From Pigmentiphaga litoralis (GTDB lineage: Bacteria; Pseudomonadota; Gammaproteobacteria; Burkholderiales; Burkholderiaceae_B): 64,000 bases of DNA. Location: NCBI RefSeq assembly GCF_014651835.1, contig NZ_BMXQ01000003.1, positions 395,654 to 459,653 on the forward strand, given 5' to 3'. A model generated the notes under the pieces. It searched no databases, was not told where the DNA came from, and worked only from the letters and a program-made list of their open reading frames with translations. Both the position numbers and the translations under genes were made by a program. Positions within the stretch are counted from its first letter, which is position 1. Each line of letters starts with the position of its first letter. Positions 51,481-61,172 of this stretch are shown piece after piece.

Positions 51481-52326
51481 TCACCCGGCTCGGCGCGCGC
51501 GAGCCCGTGCCAGCGCCGCGGCCAGAATGGCCTGCTTGCGGGCTTCGGCGCTGTCGGGGGAGGGCGCGGCAGCACTGTCCGCAAGCGGAACAGCTAGCGG
51601 AACGGGGGCCGTTGCGGAGGTGGTTTGAGTGCCGGATGCGGGCCCGGACCGAATGCCGGCAACAGTCGAGTCGGATGCCGGCTCCGCGATCGTTTGGTCA
51701 AAGGCCGGCGCTCCCGTCGGCGCGCCTGTTGACGCGGCCAGCGGCATTGCGTTGGGCGTCGCCTCAGGCGTCCCATCGGAGATCCCATCGGAGATCCCAT
51801 GGCGCGCCGGCGACCCAGCCCCAAGGTGGCTGCGGTCGTCGTCCTGCGTCAGCCTCGCCTGCCGCAGGGTGTACCGCCGCCGTGCATCGGCTGCGTCCTG
51901 GTCCGTCCAGGCACGCGCCGGCGCCACTGGCTCCATGTGGATGCAATCGACCGGACAGGGTGCGACACAGAGGTCACAGCCCGTACAGGCCGACGGCAGG
52001 ATGATGTGCATACGTTTGTTGGCACCGACGATGGCGTCCACCGGACAGGCCTGGATGCACAGCGTGCAGCCAATACAGTGCTGCTCGTCGATGCGGGCGA
52101 CCCGAAGGGGCCCGGGAAGTCCCCGTTCCGCATCGAGCGGGACGATGGGCCGGTCCAGCAAGGCTGCCAGCGCGGCGACGCCGGCATCCCCGCCAGGCGG
52201 GCAGCGGTCGATGCCCGCCGCACCCCCGGCGATCGCTTCCGCATACGGCCTGCAACCGTCGAACCCGCATTTGGTGCATTGGGTTTGAGGGAGCAGGGCG
52301 TCGATACGGTCAGCGAGGTCGTGCAC
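51481..52326 (-). CDS. rsxB: RnfB/RsxB-type iron-sulfur protein with long C-terminal tail
   Basis: A 281-residue soluble RnfB-like protein. It has the Fes domain ([23 protein letters not shown]-x2-C-x4-C plus a later Cys), then a double [4Fe-4S] ferredoxin domain ([16 protein letters not shown] and [16 protein letters not shown]). RnfB normally starts with a membrane helix; here none is present, as is usual in betaproteobacteria without a full Rnf complex. The GTG at 52326 follows the phaZ stop by 11 bp. The tail, from about residue 170, is low complexity and contains a 12-bp in-frame tandem repeat. Confidence 0.88.
   Translation of the reverse strand: MHDLADRIDALLPQTQCTKCGFDGCRPYAEAIAGGAAGIDRCPPGGDAGVAALAALLDRPIVPLDAERGLPGPLRVARIDEQHCIGCTLCIQACPVDAIVGANKRMHIILPSACTGCDLCVAPCPVDCIHMEPVAPARAWTDQDAADARRRYTLRQARLTQDDDRSHLGAGSPARHGISDGISDGTPEATPNAMPLAASTGAPTGAPAFDQTIAEPASDSTVAGIRSGPASGTQTTSATAPVPLAVPLADSAAAPSPDSAEARKQAILAAALARARARRAG
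51774..51800. repeat. 12-bp tandem repeat inside the RnfB tail
   Basis: Two full copies of CATCGGAGATCC and a partial third encode GISDGISDG. The repeat keeps frame, so copy changes would only lengthen or shorten the tail. Confidence 0.85.
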
Positions 52327-52337
52327 GGAAAAAAGCG

Positions 52338-53600
52338 TCAGGCCGAGTCGCGTTCGTGCTGGCGAATGAACGCGGCAATCTTCGGTTCGATGATGGTGCG
52401 CCAGCGGCGGCCCGAGAAAATGCCGTAGTGGCCACAATCCTTGGCGGTGAAGTGTTCCTTGTCCGCGGCAGGAATGCCCGAGCACAGGTCCTGGGCTGCC
52501 TGCGTCTGGCCGGAACCGGAAATGTCATCCAGCTCGCCTTCGATGGTCAACAGCGCCACGGACGTGATGTCCGCGGGCTTGACGCGCTCGCCGGCAACGT
52601 CCCACGTGCCTCGGGGCAGGGCGGCTTCCTGGAACACCGTCTTGATGGTGTCCAGGTAGTACTCGGCCGGCATATCCAGCACGGCGTTGTACTCGTCGTA
52701 GAACTTGCGATGCAGTTCCGCGTCTTCGTCGTCGCCCTTGATCAGGTCCAGATAGAAGTCGTAGTGCGACTTCGCATGGCGATCCGTATTCATGGCAACG
52801 AACCCGGCATGCTGAAGGAAGCCGGGGTAGACCTTGCGGCCGGCGCCCGGAAAGCGCGGCGGAACACGATGGATCAATTGGTTTTCGAACCACGAATAGG
52901 GCTTGGTCGTGGCCAGCGTGTTGACCTGGGTCGGCGATTTGCGGGGATCGATCGGGCCGCCCATCATGATCATGGTGCGCGGCAGGGCGGGATCGTTCTC
53001 GGTCGACATCAACGAGATCGCGGCCAGCACCGGTACGGTCGGCTGGCACACCGAAATCACATGGACATCCGGACCCAGTGCACGGATAAAGTCGCGCACA
53101 TACAGCACATAGTCGTCCAGATGGAACGGGCCAGCCGAAGCAGGCACCATCCGCGCATCGACCCAGTCCGTCACATAGACGTCGTGCGAAGGCAGCAAGG
53201 CGCGAACGGTATCGCGCAGCAGCGTTGCATGGTGACCCGACAGCGGCGCAACCAGCAGGACTTTGGGGTCCTTGCGCGCCGCGCCAGCATCCTTGCCGAC
53301 GCTGCGGTGGACGGCGCCGCGCTCGAAATGGACAAGATTACAGAAGGGCTTCTGGACGGCGTTCGATTCGGTCACCGGGACCTCGACGCCGTCGATCGTT
53401 GTGGTGGGCAGGTCCCAGGCCGGCTTTTCGTAGTCCTTGCCAAGCCGATACAGCAGCTCGTAGCCCGCAGCGATCCGGCGCGACACGGGGGTGTACGCGA
53501 GCGGGCTGAACGGATTGGAGAAAAGTTGTGCGCTGGCGTCGGCGAAGCTCGCAAACGGGGTCAACAGCGCGCGCTGCATTTCGTGGAGTTGGTACAGCAT
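52338..53600 (-). CDS. phaZ: Intracellular polyhydroxybutyrate depolymerase PhaZ
   Basis: PhaZ mobilises stored PHB granules in the cytoplasm. The 420-residue protein matches the PhaZ1 family: [20 protein letters not shown] at the N-terminus, the nucleophile in [14 protein letters not shown] (a cysteine instead of serine, as in Cupriavidus PhaZ1), an aspartate in [14 protein letters not shown] and a histidine in [13 protein letters not shown]. No signal peptide is present, consistent with intracellular action. Two overlapping TGCA dyads lie 54 bp upstream of the start. Confidence 0.93.
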   Translation of the reverse strand: MLYQLHEMQRALLTPFASFADASAQLFSNPFSPLAYTPVSRRIAAGYELLYRLGKDYEKPAWDLPTTTIDGVEVPVTESNAVQKPFCNLVHFERGAVHRSVGKDAGAARKDPKVLLVAPLSGHHATLLRDTVRALLPSHDVYVTDWVDARMVPASAGPFHLDDYVLYVRDFIRALGPDVHVISVCQPTVPVLAAISLMSTENDPALPRTMIMMGGPIDPRKSPTQVNTLATTKPYSWFENQLIHRVPPRFPGAGRKVYPGFLQHAGFVAMNTDRHAKSHYDFYLDLIKGDDEDAELHRKFYDEYNAVLDMPAEYYLDTIKTVFQEAALPRGTWDVAGERVKPADITSVALLTIEGELDDISGSGQTQAAQDLCSGIPAADKEHFTAKDCGHYGIFSGRRWRTIIEPKIAAFIRQHERDSA

Positions 53601-53653
53601 GGATGCTCCGGGACTGCAATATGACTGACGATTATTGCTCTGCCATAGGGATC

Positions 53654-53671
53654 GTGCAATGCACAATGCAC
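53654..53671 (-). promoter_or_regulatory. Overlapping TGCA dyads upstream of phaZ
   Basis: GTGCA-A-TGCAC (53654-53664) overlaps TGCA-CAA-TGCA (53660-53670). Such TGC-rich dyads recall PhaR operators of PHB genes (established for other species; applied here by inference). Confidence 0.4.
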
Positions 53672-53684
53672 ACAGGCGGTGCAA

Positions 53685-54494
53685 CTACCAGTAGTTCTCG
53701 ACGGCCAGGTTGCCGGGCTTGCCCCGGCGTGAGGCAGCAAATCCCCGGGTCGCCAGCAAGTGGCGTAAATCGGACACCATTTCGGGATTACCGCACAACA
53801 TCACCCGTCCCCGCACCGGGTCGAGCGGCACGCCGGCGCGGCGTTCGAGCTCGCCATTCTCGATCAAGGTCGTGATGCGCCCATTCAGTGCACCCGGCAC
53901 GCTTTCGCGCGTGATCGATGGCAGGTAGATGAGTTTGCCGGGGCTGGCGGCAACCATCTCACCAAAGTAGGGATGATCGGCCAGTCCTTCAATGGTTTCG
54001 CGGTAGGCAAGCTCTTCGGCCGTGCGCACGCTGTGCACCACGATCAGATGCTCGTAGTCGTCCCATACCTGCAAGTCCAACAATACGGAGATGAACGGCG
54101 CAAGCCCCGTACCTGAGCTCAACATCCACAGGTCCTTGCCGGTCGGAAAGGCCGCCGTCGTCAGGAAACCGAAGGCAGTCTTGTCCACATAGATCGTGTC
54201 GCCTTCGCCCAGCTTTTCGAGTTCGCTGGTGAACTCACCGCCGTCGACCACGATGGAAAAGAACTCCAGGTGTTCATCATAGGGTGCCGAAACAATGGAA
54301 TACGCCCGCCAGACAATTGTGCTGCCCGAACCATCGGCCGCACCGGGATCCGTCTTGGCCACGCCCAGCCGGGCGAACTGACCCGGCGCGAAACGAAATC
54401 CCTGGTCCCGGGTCGTCCGGAACGAAAACAGCTTGCCGGGCACCCAGGTCTTGACCCAGGTCACGGTCTCGGCGGTGTATTTGTCGGCACTCAT
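53685..54494 (-). CDS. fpr: Ferredoxin--NADP reductase
   Basis: A 269-residue FAD enzyme that moves electrons between NADPH and ferredoxin or flavodoxin. The FAD-binding motif is VWRAYSIVSAP (RxYS type), the NADP part has SSGTGLAPFISVL and VMLCGNPEMVSDL, and the C-terminus ends VENYW, typical of bacterial Fpr. It starts 9 bp after the fdxA stop, so fdxA is its probable electron partner. Confidence 0.94.
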   Translation of the reverse strand: MSADKYTAETVTWVKTWVPGKLFSFRTTRDQGFRFAPGQFARLGVAKTDPGAADGSGSTIVWRAYSIVSAPYDEHLEFFSIVVDGGEFTSELEKLGEGDTIYVDKTAFGFLTTAAFPTGKDLWMLSSGTGLAPFISVLLDLQVWDDYEHLIVVHSVRTAEELAYRETIEGLADHPYFGEMVAASPGKLIYLPSITRESVPGALNGRITTLIENGELERRAGVPLDPVRGRVMLCGNPEMVSDLRHLLATRGFAASRRGKPGNLAVENYW

Positions 54495-54503
54495 GCAGGC
54501 GGC

Positions 54504-54827
54504 TTAGCGCTCCAGCAGCGGCAGCTTGTTGGGCTTGTCCTTCCACTCGTCCGCATCGTCCAGCGGCTTTTTGGTACGGGTGATGCTGGGCCAGCTCTTG
54601 GACAGCTCGGCGTTGATCTCGATGAAATGCAACTGGTCCTGCGGAAGGTCTTCTTCGGCCAGGATGGCATTGGCCGGGCATTCCGGGATACAGACGGCGC
54701 AGTCGATGCACTCATCCGGATCGATGATCAGGAAGTTGGGACCCTCGCGAAAGCAATCCACAGGGCACACGTCCACGCAATCGGTGTATTTGCACTTGAT
54801 GCAGTTTTCAGTGACGACGTGGGTCAT
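54504..54827 (-). CDS. fdxA: 7Fe-8S ferredoxin FdxA
   Basis: A 107-residue ferredoxin with one [3Fe-4S] and one [4Fe-4S] cluster. It starts [20 protein letters not shown], continues with CPVDCF and has the second cluster [16 protein letters not shown]. The C-terminal extension (about 45 residues, [18 protein letters not shown] type) is characteristic of Azotobacter-type FdxA. The fpr gene follows 9 bp downstream. Confidence 0.95.
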   Translation of the reverse strand: MTHVVTENCIKCKYTDCVDVCPVDCFREGPNFLIIDPDECIDCAVCIPECPANAILAEEDLPQDQLHFIEINAELSKSWPSITRTKKPLDDADEWKDKPNKLPLLER

Positions 54828-55169
54828 TCGAAGCTCCGCGGCACGCGGCGTGCCGTTGAAAAAATTGGGTTAGCCAGTGATTTTACCGGACTCGGGCGGT
54901 TTCGCCTGCATAACCCCTTGGCGCGTCCGGTCTACGCGTACCCGGAACACCACGACGGGGGTCTGCAAGGCTGCTCCGTCATACGGGTAAGCAGCGTATT
55001 CAGCCGTAATCGAGTGCTTCCCCAGGGCGATTGCGTGCTTGCAACTGTCCGTATGCGCGGGAAACGCGGCGCGCGCTGTGCTATGTTGACCGGCTCACAG
55101 GCTTGCCTGGGAGTTGCTTACCAAATCGACCGGCTGACATCCTCAGCTTGATTATCCGGAGACTGCACG
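54828..55169. other. 342-bp divergent gap between fdxA and panB
   Basis: A TAAAAT -10 candidate for fdxA lies on the minus strand near 54893. A TTGACC (about 55086) is a possible -35 for panB, but no good -10 was seen at the right spacing. No gene or structured RNA was recognised. Confidence 0.4.
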
Positions 55170-56048
55170 ATGCGAACCTCTTTGAGCGCGCTGCGCAAGA
55201 AGCTCGCCAATGGCCGCAAACTATCGATGTTGACGTGTTATGACGCGGGCTTTGCCCGCGTGTTCGACGAAGCCGGCATCGATACCCTGCTTATCGGGGA
55301 TTCCCTTGGCATGGTTGTCCAAGGACGCGACTCCACGCTACCCGTCACGGTGCAGGACATCGCGTATCACACCGGTTGCGTCGTTCGCGGTGCGGCGAAC
55401 GCGTTCGTGCTGGCCGACATGCCCTTCGGCAGCTACCAGGAAAGTCCTGCTCAAGCCTTGCACAATGCCGTGATCCTGATGCAGGCCGGCGCGCAGATGG
55501 TCAAGCTCGAAGGCGGCGCCGAAATCGCACCTACCATCGAACTCCTGACCCGCAGCGGCATTCCGGTGTGCGGGCACATCGGCTTGATGCCATCCCATGT
55601 GCACGCGCTGGGGGGCTTTCGGGTGCAGGGCAAGGAAACGGCCGACGCCGACCGGATCGTGGCCGACGCGCAGGCTGTTGAAGCCGCCGGCGCGGCCATG
55701 CTGGTCATCGAAGCCGTGCCCGACGCCGTTGCACGACGCGTGTGCAATGACACCACGCTGCTGACCATCGGCATCGGCGCCAGCGCTGCCTGCGATGGCC
55801 AGGTGCTCGTGCTGCACGACATGCTGGGCCTCACGCGCAGCCCTGCCAAGTTCGTGAAGAACTACATGGTGGATGTGTCGGGTGGCGGCGACGCCGTCCT
55901 GCAGGCGGCGCGCCGGTACGCCCGGGAAGTCGAAAGCGGCGTCTTTCCTGGCGCAGAACACGTCTACGGCCTGACCTCCGGGTCTGTCGCCGGTCTTTAT
56001 GGCAGCTCGCCCAACCCTGAAGCGGCGACACCCGGAGCGGCACCATGA
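55170..56048 (+). CDS. panB: 3-methyl-2-oxobutanoate hydroxymethyltransferase
   Basis: PanB makes ketopantoate, the first step of pantothenate synthesis. The 292-residue protein has the family motifs [42 protein letters not shown] (named by GDSLGM), [29 protein letters not shown] and [18 protein letters not shown]. Its stop overlaps the pncB start by 4 bp. panC is not nearby. Confidence 0.96.
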   Translation: MRTSLSALRKKLANGRKLSMLTCYDAGFARVFDEAGIDTLLIGDSLGMVVQGRDSTLPVTVQDIAYHTGCVVRGAANAFVLADMPFGSYQESPAQALHNAVILMQAGAQMVKLEGGAEIAPTIELLTRSGIPVCGHIGLMPSHVHALGGFRVQGKETADADRIVADAQAVEAAGAAMLVIEAVPDAVARRVCNDTTLLTIGIGASAACDGQVLVLHDMLGLTRSPAKFVKNYMVDVSGGGDAVLQAARRYAREVESGVFPGAEHVYGLTSGSVAGLYGSSPNPEAATPGAAP

Positions 56049-57220
56049 TCATCACTTCTCTGCTCGACACCGACCTCTACAAGTTCACGATGATGCAGGT
56101 CGTCCTGCATCAGTTCCCCGCCGCGCAGGTGCAGTACAAATACAAGTGCCGCACGCAGGGGGTCGACCTTCAGCCCTATGTGGACGAGATCCGCGACGAA
56201 GTGCGGCAGCTCTGCGCGCTGCGCTTCACCGACGAAGAACTCGACTACCTGGGCAGCATGCGCTTCATCAAGAGCGACTTTGTCGACTTCCTGCGGCTCT
56301 TCCATCTGCCCGAACGCTGCATCTCGATCGAAAAGTCCGCCAGTCCCGGCGAGCTCGACATCATGGTCGAAGGCCCGTGGCTGCACACGATCCTGTTCGA
56401 GATCCCGGTCCTGTCGATCGTGAACGAGGTGTACTTTCGCAATACCCAGCTCGCGCCGGCCTACGAAGAAGGTCGCGCACGGCTGCAGAGCAAGGTGCAA
56501 CTGGTCCGCAGCGACCCCGACCTCAAGGAATTCCGGGTGGCCGATTACGGCACGCGCCGCCGGTTTTCCAAGCGCTGGCACGAAGAAGTCATGGTCACGC
56601 TGCGCGACACGCTCAAGGAAAACTTCGCGGGCACCAGCAACGTGTACTTCGCCATGAAGCACGGCCTGACGCCGCTCGGCACCATGGCGCACGAATACCT
56701 GCAGGCCTGCCAGGCGCTCGGCCCGCGGCTGCGCGACTCGCAAACCTACGGCTTCGAAGTCTGGGCGCGCGAATACCGGGGCGACCTGGGTATTGCGCTG
56801 TCCGACGTCTACGGCATGAGCGCCTTCCTGCGCGACTTCGACATGTATTTCTGCAAGCTGTTCGACGGCGCGCGCCATGATTCGGGCGACCCTTTCCAAT
56901 GGGGGGAACGCCTGATCGCCCACTACCGCCAGAATCGTGTGGACCCCCGCACGAAAACGCTGGTGTTCTCCGACGGCCTGACCTTCCCGCTGGCAATCGA
57001 ACTGGCCAAACGTTTCGCCGGCCGTTGCATCACGGCGTTCGGTATCGGCACCAACCTGACCAACGACCTCAGCTATCAACCGCTCCAGGTCGTGATGAAG
57101 ATGGTCCGGTGCAACGGCCAGCCTGTGGCCAAGGTGTCCGACACCCCCGAAAAAACGATGTGCGACGACAAGGCCTATCTGGCCTATCTGCGGCAGGTCT
57201 TCGAAATTCCGGCAGAATGA
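56045..57220 (+). CDS. pncB: Nicotinate phosphoribosyltransferase
   Basis: PncB salvages nicotinate to nicotinate mononucleotide for NAD. The 391-residue protein opens with [20 protein letters not shown], the family signature, and carries [16 protein letters not shown] with the conserved active-site histidine, [21 protein letters not shown] and [10 protein letters not shown]. The start overlaps the panB stop, so vitamin B5 and NAD-salvage genes are coupled in one transcript, which a terminator ends just after the stop. Confidence 0.96.
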   Translation: MIITSLLDTDLYKFTMMQVVLHQFPAAQVQYKYKCRTQGVDLQPYVDEIRDEVRQLCALRFTDEELDYLGSMRFIKSDFVDFLRLFHLPERCISIEKSASPGELDIMVEGPWLHTILFEIPVLSIVNEVYFRNTQLAPAYEEGRARLQSKVQLVRSDPDLKEFRVADYGTRRRFSKRWHEEVMVTLRDTLKENFAGTSNVYFAMKHGLTPLGTMAHEYLQACQALGPRLRDSQTYGFEVWAREYRGDLGIALSDVYGMSAFLRDFDMYFCKLFDGARHDSGDPFQWGERLIAHYRQNRVDPRTKTLVFSDGLTFPLAIELAKRFAGRCITAFGIGTNLTNDLSYQPLQVVMKMVRCNGQPVAKVSDTPEKTMCDDKAYLAYLRQVFEIPAE

Positions 57221-57258
57221 AAAAAGCCAGGCGGTCCGACAGGACGCCTGGCTTTTTT
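57221..57258. terminator. Bidirectional terminator between pncB and the feo operon
   Basis: AAAAGCCAGGCG (57222-57233) pairs with CGCCTGGCTTTT (57245-57256) with T runs on both strands. Confidence 0.92.
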
Positions 57259-57325
57259 ACGTGTGCTGCCGGTGGGTTGCCTGGATTGCAGTCTGCCTGA
57301 TCACCGGCAAGACGACCCTGCAGGC

Positions 57326-57658
57326 CTACAGCGACTCGCGCTTCACCAGTTTGACCGGGCGCACGGTGGCAGCCGGATCCACCCTGGCAGAAGGCATGGT
57401 GGCTGCGTCCGACGACGTCCCGCAGTTGTCGCACGTTCCGCAACCGCTGCCGCAGCCTCCCGCATCGACCTTCCGCGCCGCCCACCGGTGGCCGACCGAC
57501 TGCATCCACGCAGGGTGGCCGCCCCGTGCCATCCAGTCGCCAGCGCGCTGTTTCAGCCGCGCATGCGTCTTGGGCATCATCCGCCGGAATGCGCCCAGCG
57601 CGCATGCCAGCACGACCAGGCCGACGATCAGGCTCTCGAAGGTCGAATACGCAGTCAT
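57326..57658 (-). CDS. FeoB-associated Cys-rich membrane protein
   Basis: A 110-residue protein coupled to feoB by a 4-bp overlap. It has an N-terminal membrane helix (FESLIVGLVVLACALGAF) and a C-terminal GCGSGCGTCDNCG cluster with four cysteines that could bind metal. This matches the group annotated as FeoB-associated Cys-rich membrane or DUF6587-like proteins in betaproteobacteria, which may take the role of FeoC (inference). Start ATG at 57658. Confidence 0.75.
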   Translation of the reverse strand: MTAYSTFESLIVGLVVLACALGAFRRMMPKTHARLKQRAGDWMARGGHPAWMQSVGHRWAARKVDAGGCGSGCGTCDNCGTSSDAATMPSARVDPAATVRPVKLVKRESL

Positions 57659-59499
57659 GTCAGCATCCTTGTGACGTGATAGGTGATGAAGGAGGCAATG
57701 TAGGCCAGCGCAAACAGATAGACCGTTGCGATGCCTACCCACTTCCAGGAGGCCGTTTCACGGCGGATCACCGCCAGCGTCGACAGGCACTGCGGCGCGA
57801 AGATGAACCACGCCAGCAGCGAAAAGGCCGTCGCCAGTTCCCATTGTGCGGCAATCAGCGGCGTCAGCGTGGTTGCCGCGTCATCAGCCGCGCCCGACAG
57901 GGCATACACCGTGGCCAGCGCGCCCACCGCCACCTCGCGTGCGGCCAGACCCGGCACCAGCGCAATCGAGATCTGCCAGTTGAAGCCGATCGGCTCGAAA
58001 ATCGTCTGCAATGCACTGCCGATACGGCCGGCAAAGCTGTACTCGATCGCCGGACCCACGGCGCCTTCGGGCGGCGACGGGAAGGTCGACAGGAACCAGA
58101 TCAGCACCGTCAGCGTCAGGATCACGCCGCCCACCCGGGTCAGGAAGATCCGCGCCCGTTCCACCAGCCCCACGAACAGATCGCGGGCGTGCGGCACGCG
58201 GTACGACGGCAGTTCCAGGAGCAGCGAGTGCTCACGCGTGTCGCGGCGGAACAGCTTCATGACCCACGCCACCACCAGTGCGCTGACGATACCGGCCACA
58301 TACAGCACGAACAGCGTGACGCCTTGCAGATTGAAGATGCCCAACACCGTGTCGGCCGGAACGAACGCGCCGATCAGCAGGGCATAGACCGGCAGGCGGG
58401 CCGAACATGTCATCAGCGGCGCCACCATGATGGTGGCCAGCCGTTCGCGCGTGTCCTGGATGCTGCGGGTCGCCATGATGCCGGGAATGGCGCAGGCGAA
58501 ACTCGACAGCAGCGGAATGAACGAGCGACCGGTCAGGCCGGCGCCGATCATCATGCGATCGAGCAGAAAGGCCGCCCGCGGCAGGTAGCCCGATTCTTCA
58601 AGGATAAGGATGAAGAAGAACAGGATCAGGATCTGCGGCAGGAACACCAGCACGCTGCCCACGCCGGCGATCAGTCCGTCCACGATCAGGCTGTGCAACA
58701 GGCCTTCCGGCATCAGGTTGCCCACCTGCTCGCCCAGCCAGCCGATGCCCGATTCGATGCCGCCCATGACGGGTTCGGCCCACGAGAACACGGCCTGGAA
58801 CATCAGGAACATGACGGCAGCCAGGATCACCAGGCCCAGCACCGGGTGCAGCACCCAGCGATCGACGGCGTCATCGATCGCAGCGGTGCGGCGTGGCACG
58901 GTCACGGCGGCCTTCAGCAGCCGGTTGACCTCGGCGTGCAGGTCGGCGCCTTCCGGCAGCGCGGGCGGAATCGCCGGGACGCCCTCGTCGATGCGCGATA
59001 GCAGGCTCGAAGCTCCGTCATGCTTGACCGCCACCGTTTCCACGATGGTCATGCCCAACTGTTCCTGCAAGGTGGCACGGTCGATCACGATGCCGCGCCG
59101 CGCGGCCGCATCGCTCATGTTCAGCGCCATCACCATTGGCAGGCCCAGCCGCTGCAGTTCAAGCACGAAGCGCAGGTGCAGCCGCAGGTTGGTTGCGTCC
59201 ACCACCGCCACCAGCATGTCCGGACGGGCTTCGCCCGCGCGCAAGCCCATACAGATGTCCCGCGTGACGGCCTCGTCTGGGCTGACTGCATGCAGGCTGT
59301 AAGCGCCCGGCAGATCCAGAATGCTCAGCGTATGGCCCGACGGTGTGGTCAGACGGCCTTCCTTGCGCTCAACCGTCACGCCGGCGTAGTTGGCGACTTT
59401 CTGGCGGCTGCCCGTCAGCAGGTTGAAGAGGGCGGTCTTGCCGCAGTTGGGATTGCCGACCAGCGCGATGCGTTGGGCGGACAGAACTTGTGTCGTCAT
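57655..59499 (-). CDS. feoB: Ferrous iron transporter FeoB
   Basis: FeoB is the inner-membrane ferrous iron channel with an N-terminal GTPase. G1 is LVGNPNCGKTALFN, G2/G3 are NYAGVTVERKEG and LDLPGAYSL, and G4 is ALNMSD. From about residue 215 there are two Gate domains with the conserved cysteine in SFACAIPGIMATR and APLMTCSARLPVY. At 614 residues it is shorter than the E. coli protein (773), as in many betaproteobacteria. feoA lies 9 bp upstream; a Cys-rich partner gene overlaps its stop. Confidence 0.96.
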   Translation of the reverse strand: MTTQVLSAQRIALVGNPNCGKTALFNLLTGSRQKVANYAGVTVERKEGRLTTPSGHTLSILDLPGAYSLHAVSPDEAVTRDICMGLRAGEARPDMLVAVVDATNLRLHLRFVLELQRLGLPMVMALNMSDAAARRGIVIDRATLQEQLGMTIVETVAVKHDGASSLLSRIDEGVPAIPPALPEGADLHAEVNRLLKAAVTVPRRTAAIDDAVDRWVLHPVLGLVILAAVMFLMFQAVFSWAEPVMGGIESGIGWLGEQVGNLMPEGLLHSLIVDGLIAGVGSVLVFLPQILILFFFILILEESGYLPRAAFLLDRMMIGAGLTGRSFIPLLSSFACAIPGIMATRSIQDTRERLATIMVAPLMTCSARLPVYALLIGAFVPADTVLGIFNLQGVTLFVLYVAGIVSALVVAWVMKLFRRDTREHSLLLELPSYRVPHARDLFVGLVERARIFLTRVGGVILTLTVLIWFLSTFPSPPEGAVGPAIEYSFAGRIGSALQTIFEPIGFNWQISIALVPGLAAREVAVGALATVYALSGAADDAATTLTPLIAAQWELATAFSLLAWFIFAPQCLSTLAVIRRETASWKWVGIATVYLFALAYIASFITYHVTRMLT

Positions 59500-59508
59500 G
59501 AGTGGAAA

Positions 59509-59775
59509 TCAGCCTGCAGCAAGGGGTTCGACCACAAGGGGTTCGACCAGTACGCGCGCCGCTTCGGCGCGGCGCAGGGCAAAGCGTGTGAACCCGATCT
59601 GGATCAACAGCGGGTCGGCGCCAATCGGGCCTCGGGCGACGATGCGCACAGGCTCCCCCGCCACAAAACCAAGGTCCCGCAAGCGGGTGGCGATGGGATC
59701 CGGCAGCCCCACGTCCTCCACCGTATTCACGGCCGCCTGTTGGCCGTACGGCAGGTCGGAGAGACGAATGGTCAT
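59509..59775 (-). CDS. feoA: Ferrous iron transport protein FeoA
   Basis: FeoA is a small SH3-like cytoplasmic partner of FeoB. The 88-residue product has the family pattern AVNTVEDVGLPDPIATRLRDLGFVAGEPVRIVARGPIG (residues 14-51, named by LRDLGF and GEPVRI) and ends in LVEPLAAG. AAGGAACAGG precedes the ATG, and a Fur box overlaps the promoter region 20 bp upstream. Confidence 0.93.
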   Translation of the reverse strand: MTIRLSDLPYGQQAAVNTVEDVGLPDPIATRLRDLGFVAGEPVRIVARGPIGADPLLIQIGFTRFALRRAEAARVLVEPLVVEPLAAG

Positions 59776-59792
59776 GGGCGCACCTGTTCCTT

Positions 59793-59812
59793 TAATGAAA
59801 ATGATTGTTAAT
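59793..59812 (-). promoter_or_regulatory. Fur box before feoA
   Basis: TGAAAATGATTGTTA (59796-59810) matches the Fur 7-1-7 consensus TGATAATNATTATCA at 11 or more of 14 fixed positions. It sits 20 bp upstream of the feoA start, so Fur (encoded at 9299) should repress the feo operon when iron is ample. Confidence 0.85.
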
Positions 59813-60006
59813 TATAAAAGTTTTCCGAGTCGGGGGCGTGGCAGCCGAATCGGTGGCCGCAAAGCCCGCTGCATGGCCGCATCGGGCAGGTTTGGACGGG
59901 CACCCGGGCACGCTCTGGATGGCGTAAAGGCGCCCGTGCGTGCAGCCTGCGGCAGGATCGTGCCATCATTCGCCTGCCTATCTACAGTCGCATAAGAGGA
60001 GTTCCG

Positions 60007-60981
60007 ATGTCGCGTCCCGTGGTTGCTTTCACCCGTCAGTACTTTCCCGACACCGCCGCGCCATTGGCCGACCGTGCAGACCTGCGTTTGAGCCCGGCTG
60101 ACGAGGCGCTCGATGCCGCCGGGATTCTGCGTCATGTCGCGGGCTGTGGTGCCGCGGTCGCTACCACGGGCTGTCCCTTCAACGCCTCCGTCATCGACCA
60201 GCTTCCCGAACTGCGCCTGATTGCGAATGTGGGGGTGGGCTACAACAACATCGACGTCGTCGCCGCCACCCGCCGCGGCATCATGGTGACCAACACGCCC
60301 GACGTGTTGACGGAATCGACCGCCGACATGGCCTGGGCACTGCTCCTGGCAGCGGGCCGCCGTATCGGTGATTCAGAACGGTGGTTGCGCGACGGTCAAT
60401 GGAACCGCTGGGCCATCGACCTCTGGCTGGGCGCCGACCTGCATGGCACCACGCTGGGCATTGTCGGCATGGGACGCATCGGCCGTGCGATCGCCCGGCG
60501 TGCCAAAGGGTTCGGCATGAACGTGATCTATCACAACCGCCGTGCCCTGCCGCCAGGGGAAGACGAAGGTGCGCGCTGGGCAGACAAGGCCGAACTCTTG
60601 TCCACGGCAGACCACGTCATCCTGGTGGTGCCGTACTCGGCCGACACCCATCACATCATCGGCGCCGCCGAACTGGCCGCCATGAAACCCACGGCGGTCC
60701 TGGTCAACATCGGACGCGGTGGATTGGTTGACGACGTGGCGCTGGCGCAGGCTCTCCAATCCGGGCAGATCGCATCGGCCGGCCTGGACGTGTTCGAAAA
60801 CGAGCCGCGCATTCACCCAGACCTGCTGGCAGCGCCCAACGCCGTCCTGACGCCGCACATTGGCAGCGCCACCTTCCGCACCCGCCGCGCGATGTGCGAC
60901 CTGGCGGTGGCCAACGTGACGGACTGGCTTGACGGCAAGCCGCCACGCACGCTGGTGAACAAAGACGTGCTGCCCGCCTGA
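60007..60981 (+). CDS. D-2-hydroxyacid dehydrogenase (GhrB/TkrA-like)
   Basis: A 324-residue NAD(P)H-dependent dehydrogenase, probably a glyoxylate, hydroxypyruvate or 2-ketogluconate reductase. The nucleotide-binding motif is LGIVGMGRIGRAIARRA, the catalytic arginine is in LVNIGRGGLVDD, the glutamate in DVFENEPRIHP and the histidine in LTPHIGSAT. AGGAG lies before the ATG. It is followed by a GC-rich repeat tract, and its neighbours give no pathway. Confidence 0.9.
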   Translation: MSRPVVAFTRQYFPDTAAPLADRADLRLSPADEALDAAGILRHVAGCGAAVATTGCPFNASVIDQLPELRLIANVGVGYNNIDVVAATRRGIMVTNTPDVLTESTADMAWALLLAAGRRIGDSERWLRDGQWNRWAIDLWLGADLHGTTLGIVGMGRIGRAIARRAKGFGMNVIYHNRRALPPGEDEGARWADKAELLSTADHVILVVPYSADTHHIIGAAELAAMKPTAVLVNIGRGGLVDDVALAQALQSGQIASAGLDVFENEPRIHPDLLAAPNAVLTPHIGSATFRTRRAMCDLAVANVTDWLDGKPPRTLVNKDVLPA

Positions 60982-60989
60982 GTTGCGGA

Positions 60990-61103
60990 CAGGGCAGGCC
61001 GGAGGGGCAGGACGGAGGGGCAGGGCAGGGCGGCAGCGCCGGACAACGAGGCAGGGCGGCGAGGCAGGGCGGCGAGGCGGGACGGCGAGGCAGGGCAGGC
61101 CGG
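60990..61103. repeat. GC-rich tandem repeats
   Basis: Four 13-bp units of the type GAGGCAGGGCGGC lie at 61048-61099, preceded by GGAGGGGCAG repeats from about 60999. The tract separates two convergent genes and is not coding. Confidence 0.8.
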
Positions 61104-61172
61104 CCGGCGCAGGGTAGTACGCGCGGGGCTCCTTTGAGAGTGGCCCAGCCGGTCCTGCGTCAGACGGGCGGG

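Noticed and set aside
61048..61099. Possible CRISPR-like repeat tract
   Set aside because: The units are 13 bp and contiguous without unique spacers, and no cas gene is present.
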